From an uncultured Methanobrevibacter sp. (lineage in GTDB: Archaea > Methanobacteriota > Methanobacteria > Methanobacteriales > Methanobacteriaceae), in the NCBI GenBank assembly GCA_900317865.1, contig ONIK01000085.1, forward strand, positions 1-8,578: a stretch of 8,578 nucleotides of DNA. The letters run 5' to 3'. The translations under genes were made by a program, and so were the position numbers. Below, in pieces: positions 5,608-8,578 of the stretch. The notes beneath the pieces were generated by a model. The model ran no database searches, was not told the origin of the DNA, and saw only the letters and a list, made by a program, of their open reading frames with translations. Numbering within the stretch: the stretch's first letter is position 1; every line of letters begins with the position of its first letter.

Positions 5608-6582
5608 CTAATCACTTCTTTCATAAACAAATTTTGGAACCGCATCATCGAAAGGATCAAAGGTTTCTCTGTTTTTAACTTCCATACATTTCATACTTAC
5701 TTTTGAATGGAGGGATGAAGGAAGTCTTAAAATCCTTTTCAAATCAATGGAAACTTTAGCATCTATTGTTGCAAGATTGACACGGGCCATGGCTTCCACT
5801 AAATTTTTATATCTTCTGGGACCAATATCTCTTTTGAAATATCCCCATTCATCATTGTCTAAATGATGTCTGGCTTTAAGAATATCTTTCATTAATTTTG
5901 GGTTAATTCCATCGATTTCCTCTTGGCCGGTTAAATGCTGAACATTGTATTTCATTTTATCAGTAAAAATCTTAGAATAACCAATAGGAATTGAAAAATG
6001 CTCAAAATTAAAAGCTTTATTTGAAATATCCGTATTGATGAATTGAGATTTTGGAACATCAGCTCCTGCAACATACTTCAATACTTCAGACCTGAGTTCA
6101 CTGTTGGCCAGCATCATTTCCTCATCTAAAATCCTGATATGATATCCTCTGCCGGAATAGATTAAATGTATATTGTTAAGGCCTAAATCACCATCCAAAG
6201 TATCTATTAATGAATTGACAATTTCTAGAGCTTCACCTAAGCAAATTTCACAAACGCTGTCGCAGTTGCATGACCTGATTGGGATATCTTTGGCATCAAC
6301 ATCAAAAATGTATTCGGCCTTTTGCCAGTCTTCCCGTCTTCTGGGATTATTATAAAAAGCTACTGAAATATAAGCTGCAAAAGGAGCCTTATATCTAAGG
6401 AATTTTCGCAAAGACTCTGTTCCTCTGAAAGTTTTATATCTGTCATTAGGGCCTCTTCCATTATGGTCAAAACCAAATTCACGCTTTTTAATTCCATTTC
6501 TAATGAATTCAGGAAGGTCTTTTTCACTCCATTCCTCACGATAATATTGGCGCCTTTCCTTCAGGGTAGCTTTTGAAAACAT
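5608..6582 (-). CDS. priS: DNA primase small (catalytic) subunit
   Basis: PriS synthesises primers for the replication fork together with PriL. The 324 residues from MFSKATLKERRQYY show the archaeo-eukaryotic primase signs: catalytic acidic pair FDVDAKD (D94, D96), the SGRGYHIRI motif (143-151, with H148), and the third-acid/RLP segment SIDLKRILRLPSSLHSK (D280). A CxCx3CxxC zinc knuckle is present at C105, C107, C111, C114. I chose the ATG at 6582 because the seven extra residues from the ATG at 6603 (MIKIIHI) are not typical and the family starts MFSK. There is no clear ribosome binding site; a weak A/T-rich element lies 25-30 bases upstream. It is the first gene of a two-gene unit. priL is not in the window. 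Confidence 0.93.
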   Translation of the reverse strand: MFSKATLKERRQYYREEWSEKDLPEFIRNGIKKREFGFDHNGRGPNDRYKTFRGTESLRKFLRYKAPFAAYISVAFYNNPRRREDWQKAEYIFDVDAKDIPIRSCNCDSVCEICLGEALEIVNSLIDTLDGDLGLNNIHLIYSGRGYHIRILDEEMMLANSELRSEVLKYVAGADVPKSQFINTDISNKAFNFEHFSIPIGYSKIFTDKMKYNVQHLTGQEEIDGINPKLMKDILKARHHLDNDEWGYFKRDIGPRRYKNLVEAMARVNLATIDAKVSIDLKRILRLPSSLHSKVSMKCMEVKNRETFDPFDDAVPKFVYERSD

Positions 6583-6681
6583 AATATGAATTATTTTTAT
6601 CAAAGTATTTATTATTTAGTGAAGTGTGATTTTTTAAATTATTTTAGGGTGACATAATTGATAACTTGATATTTAAATGAA

Positions 6682-6840
6682 ATGAATATTATGAAGTTTT
6701 TATTCCCTAATTTAAAAGGAAATATTTTAAAAAATCAAAATGGAAAAAATGAAGAATGTTTAAAATCAGATAATTCATGCCAATATTCATATTTTTCAAC
6801 GATACTTTGGATTTATTTGTTGAAAATACTTATGTTATAA
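6682..6840 (+). pseudogene. Short open frame, possible 5' piece of the adhesin-like gene
   Basis: ATGs at 6682 and 6691 open a frame of about 50 codons that ends at 6840, overlapping the next gene in another frame. Its first 35 codons (MKFLFPNLKGNILKNQNG..., then DNSCQYSYF) would join in phase to the adhesin-like frame at FNDTLDLF if the T5 run at 6792-6796 had one more T. The encoded N-terminus is not a signal peptide. It could be a real fused N-terminus split by a frameshift, or meaningless open sequence. Confidence 0.3.
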
Positions 6841-8060
6841 ATGCCACTACTGTTCCTGCAATCTCAAAACTAATGAACCTTACTTACACTTCCAGTGATG
6901 AGTCTGTTGCTACTGTAGATGAAAACGGTACAGTTACTGCTGTAGGTGAAGGTACTGCAATCATTACTTTAACAGTTGGTGATGATATAGTCTTTGCTAA
7001 AAATTCAACAACGGTTACTGTAAATGTTAATGGCAAAATAATAAATGTATCTGCTCCGGATGTAACTAAATATTACAACGGCGATGAAAGGTTTGTTGTT
7101 ATTGTCACAGATTCCAATAATAATCCTTTGGCTAACCAATCTGTAAAAATTAGCGTTAATGATGTTAATTATACTAGAATAACTGACGAGAATGGTATTG
7201 CAAGTATTGTTGTAGGTTTAGTTAGTGGACAGTATAATGTGACTACTATTGCCTGCAATAAGACCGTATACTCAAAGATAACTGTTTTACCTACCGTGAA
7301 TGCAACTGATTTGGTTAAAGTATTTAGAAATGGAACACAATTTTATGCAACATTTAAAGACTCCCAGGGTAATTATCTCTCCGAAGGAACAATGGTGAGA
7401 TTCAACATCAATGGTGTGATGTATGACCGTAAAGTCTCCGGTGATAAAGGCCTTGCTAAATTGAACATTAATCTTAATCAGGGACAATATATCATCACAT
7501 CAATGAACCTGAAAACCGGTGAAAATACTGCAAACAATGTGACTGTCATTTCAAGGCTTATTGAAAACAGAGATTTGACCAAATATTTCAGAAATGATTC
7601 ACAATATACCGTTAAGGTGGTTGGTGATGACGGCAAAGCTGTCGGTGCTGGTGAAAGTGTAACATTCAATATTAATGGAGTATTCTATACTCGTGAAACC
7701 AATGAATTAGGTATTGCTAAGCTAAACATCAATTTGCAACCTGGAGATTATGTAATTACTGCTGAATATGATGGATGTGTGGTATCAAATAATATCCATG
7801 TGCTTCCGGTTTTATATGCAAATGACTTGACTAAAAAATATGGTACTCCTGATCAGTTCATTGTATCACTTGTTGACGGTCAAGGAAAACCTTATGCTGG
7901 ACAGGTTATTCAATTCAATGTAAATGGTGTTATTTACAACTGGCTAACAGTTGAGGATGGTAAATCTAAATTAAACATTAGATTAATGCCTGGAAAGTAC
8001 ATAATAACTTCTAGTTATATGGGTACAAGTATAGCAAATAATATAACAGTTTTTGCTTAG
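6777..8060 (+). CDS. Adhesin-like Ig-repeat protein lacking a signal peptide
   Basis: The 427 residues match the repeat part of Methanobrevibacter adhesin-like proteins, which face outward from the cell wall. Residues 8-85 form a Big_2-like domain (YTSSDESVATVDENGTVTAV). Four Ig-like repeats of 80-88 residues follow at about 92-174, 175-262, 263-347 and 348-427, each with a 'DLTKYFRN.. / FNINGVxY / KLNINLxPGxYIIT / NNITV' pattern. About fourteen N-x-S/T sequons fit a glycosylated surface protein. But the N-terminus (MPIFIFFNDT) is no export signal, an in-frame stop lies two codons upstream, and the start lacks a good ribosome binding site. Strand A of the Big_2 domain seems to be missing. It is therefore probably 5'-truncated or frameshifted, or a silent repeat cassette. 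The C-terminus, ending on a repeat, looks natural. Confidence 0.75.
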   Translation: MPIFIFFNDTLDLFVENTYVINATTVPAISKLMNLTYTSSDESVATVDENGTVTAVGEGTAIITLTVGDDIVFAKNSTTVTVNVNGKIINVSAPDVTKYYNGDERFVVIVTDSNNNPLANQSVKISVNDVNYTRITDENGIASIVVGLVSGQYNVTTIACNKTVYSKITVLPTVNATDLVKVFRNGTQFYATFKDSQGNYLSEGTMVRFNINGVMYDRKVSGDKGLAKLNINLNQGQYIITSMNLKTGENTANNVTVISRLIENRDLTKYFRNDSQYTVKVVGDDGKAVGAGESVTFNINGVFYTRETNELGIAKLNINLQPGDYVITAEYDGCVVSNNIHVLPVLYANDLTKKYGTPDQFIVSLVDGQGKPYAGQVIQFNVNGVIYNWLTVEDGKSKLNIRLMPGKYIITSSYMGTSIANNITVFA

Positions 8061-8093
8061 TGGATGAATAACTACATTCATTCACTTTTTTTT
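8060..8093 (+). terminator. Hairpin plus T8 terminator after the adhesin-like gene
   Basis: GTGGATGAAT (8060-8069) pairs with ATTCATTCAC (8076-8085) in a 10-bp stem with one G-T pair and a six-base loop, followed at once by eight T (8086-8093). It begins inside the TAG stop codon. This is a textbook intrinsic-type terminator, unusually complete for an archaeon. Confidence 0.7.
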
Positions 8094-8146
8094 AAAATTC
8101 CTATTTTTTTAAATGAATAATATTGGTGGGAGATTTTTTTAAATTA

Positions 8147-8154
8147 TTTATATA
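8147..8154 (+). promoter_or_regulatory. TATA box of the pentapeptide-repeat surface gene
   Basis: TTTATATA lies about 50 bases before the ATG at 8201, predicting a start near 8175-8178 and a leader of about 25 bases holding the AAGGTAAG ribosome binding site (8190-8197). A second TATA-like run at 8169-8175 would give a leaderless message instead. The promoter and site look intact although the gene is out of frame. Confidence 0.5.
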
Positions 8155-8216
8155 AAGAATTTATAGATTATATATTAGTCAAATAAATGAAGGTAAGATT
8201 ATGAAAAAGAATTTTT

Positions 8217-8250
8217 TATTTATTATTTGTCTGTATTTATTATTTGTCTG
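8217..8250 (+). repeat. 17-bp perfect tandem duplication inside signal-peptide codons
   Basis: TATTTATTATTTGTCTG occurs at 8217-8233 and again at 8234-8250 with no mismatch and no spacer. Seventeen is not a multiple of three, so the second copy shifts the frame and creates the TGA stop. Confidence 0.95.
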
Positions 8251-8367
8251 ATATTATTAATTGTTTCTGTTTCATCAGTATCTGCAAGTGCTGATGTGAA
8301 CCAAACAATTGGTAATGAATCTGGAGACTCAATAGCTTTGGCTAATGATGATGGAAAGGATTTAGGC

Positions 8368-8445
8368 GATAATAATTTGTCTTATATGTCTGATATTAAT
8401 ATGGATGATAATAATTTGTCTTATATGTCTGATATTAATATGGAT
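8368..8445 (+). repeat. 39-bp perfect in-frame tandem duplication
   Basis: The unit at 8368-8406 is repeated exactly at 8407-8445. It encodes DNNLSYMSDINMD twice in the open frame that would follow the signal peptide. The identity of the copies at DNA level points to recent duplication. Confidence 0.93.
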
Positions 8446-8578
8446 GATGATTTGTCTAAATTGAACATTTCTGGTGTTGATTTTTCCAGTATTGATATGA
8501 AGGATATTGATTTGTCTAAAATTGATTTGTCTAAAATTGATTTGAAGGATATTGATTTGTCTAAAATTGATTTGTCTA
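8446..8578 (+). repeat. 15-bp pentapeptide-coding repeats, continuing past the window
   Basis: Successive 15-base units encode DDLSK, LNISG, VDFSS, IDMKD, IDLSK, IDLSK, IDLKD, IDLSK and a cut IDLS. The centre residue is hydrophobic (L, I, F, M) and the one before is D or N, as in pentapeptide-repeat proteins, which fold as a square beta-helix. The last units share the DNA unit ATTGATTTGTCTAAA. Confidence 0.8.

Larger units (their letters stand above)
8201..8578 (+). pseudogene. Secreted pentapeptide-repeat protein, out of frame through a 17-bp duplication; runs off the window
   Basis: From the ATG at 8201, with AAGGTAAG four bases before it, translation gives MKKNFLFIICLYLLFV and stops at a TGA (8249-8251). 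The stop is caused by a perfect 17-bp tandem duplication (8217-8250). With one copy the frame reads MKKNFLFIICLILLIVS, then VSSVSASA, a normal signal peptide, and stays open to the window end. The mature part is acidic (NQTIGNESGDSIALAND), has a 13-residue tandem repeat, then at least nine pentads of the type I-D-L-S-K from 8446 on. This would be an exported beta-helix-like surface protein. It is either phase-OFF or a pseudogene. A TTG at 8227 in the open frame could start LSVFIICLILL but has no ribosome binding site. The 3' end is outside the window. Confidence 0.7.

Noticed and set aside
8227..8251. TTG at 8227 as a start codon that would keep the pentapeptide gene in frame.
   Set aside because: It would give a plausible hydrophobic N-terminus, but there is no ribosome binding site near it, and the ATG at 8201 has one.
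8368..8578. Tandem repeats considered as a CRISPR array.
   Set aside because: The units are contiguous, without spacers, and encode a consistent peptide repeat; no CRISPR structure occurs anywhere in the window.

Overview
The window looks like a piece of a methanogen chromosome from the order Methanobacteriales, most likely a Methanobrevibacter-type gut or oral archaeon. The DNA is very AT-rich. It carries coenzyme M genes (comD, comE), a coenzyme F420 gene (cofH), an archaeal/eukaryal-type primase subunit (priS), TATA-box promoters, GGTGAT-type ribosome binding sites, and the Asn/Thr/Ser-rich, Ig-repeat 'adhesin-like' proteins typical of this genus. The species cannot be fixed from sequence reading alone.

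Layout. Positions 1-1266 are an insertion sequence with perfect 17-bp terminal inverted repeats and a DDE transposase on the minus strand. Positions 1422-2451 hold comD-comE (minus strand), the two subunits of sulfopyruvate decarboxylase, read divergently from cofH (2556-3674, plus) across a short spacer with one symmetrical TATA element. A thymidylate-kinase-like P-loop gene (3759-4328) and a TPR-repeat gene (4394-5242) follow on the plus strand. The TPR gene converges with a two-gene minus-strand unit: priS (5608-6582) and an unrecognised 85-residue protein (5349-5606). The convergent spacer 5243-5348 holds two strong hairpins. One is a perfect tRNA acceptor stem plus T-arm with no D-arm or anticodon arm.

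The right part is accessory surface-protein territory. 6777-8060 encodes one Big_2-like domain and four Ig-like repeats but has no signal peptide; a possible frameshift in a T tract separates it from a short upstream reading frame. A strong hairpin plus T8 terminator follows at 8060-8093. At 8201 a second surface gene begins. It has a TATA box, a ribosome binding site and a good signal peptide, but a perfect 17-bp tandem duplication (8217-8250) inside the signal-peptide codons throws it out of frame. With one copy, the frame runs from the signal peptide through a 39-bp in-frame tandem duplication and into pentapeptide repeats to the window edge. I consider this the most interesting signal: either a phase-variable switch caught in the OFF state or a recently broken gene.

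The left and central genes are housekeeping: CoM and F420 cofactor synthesis, nucleotide metabolism and DNA priming. The IS at one end and the two damaged or switchable surface genes at the other are the variable parts.
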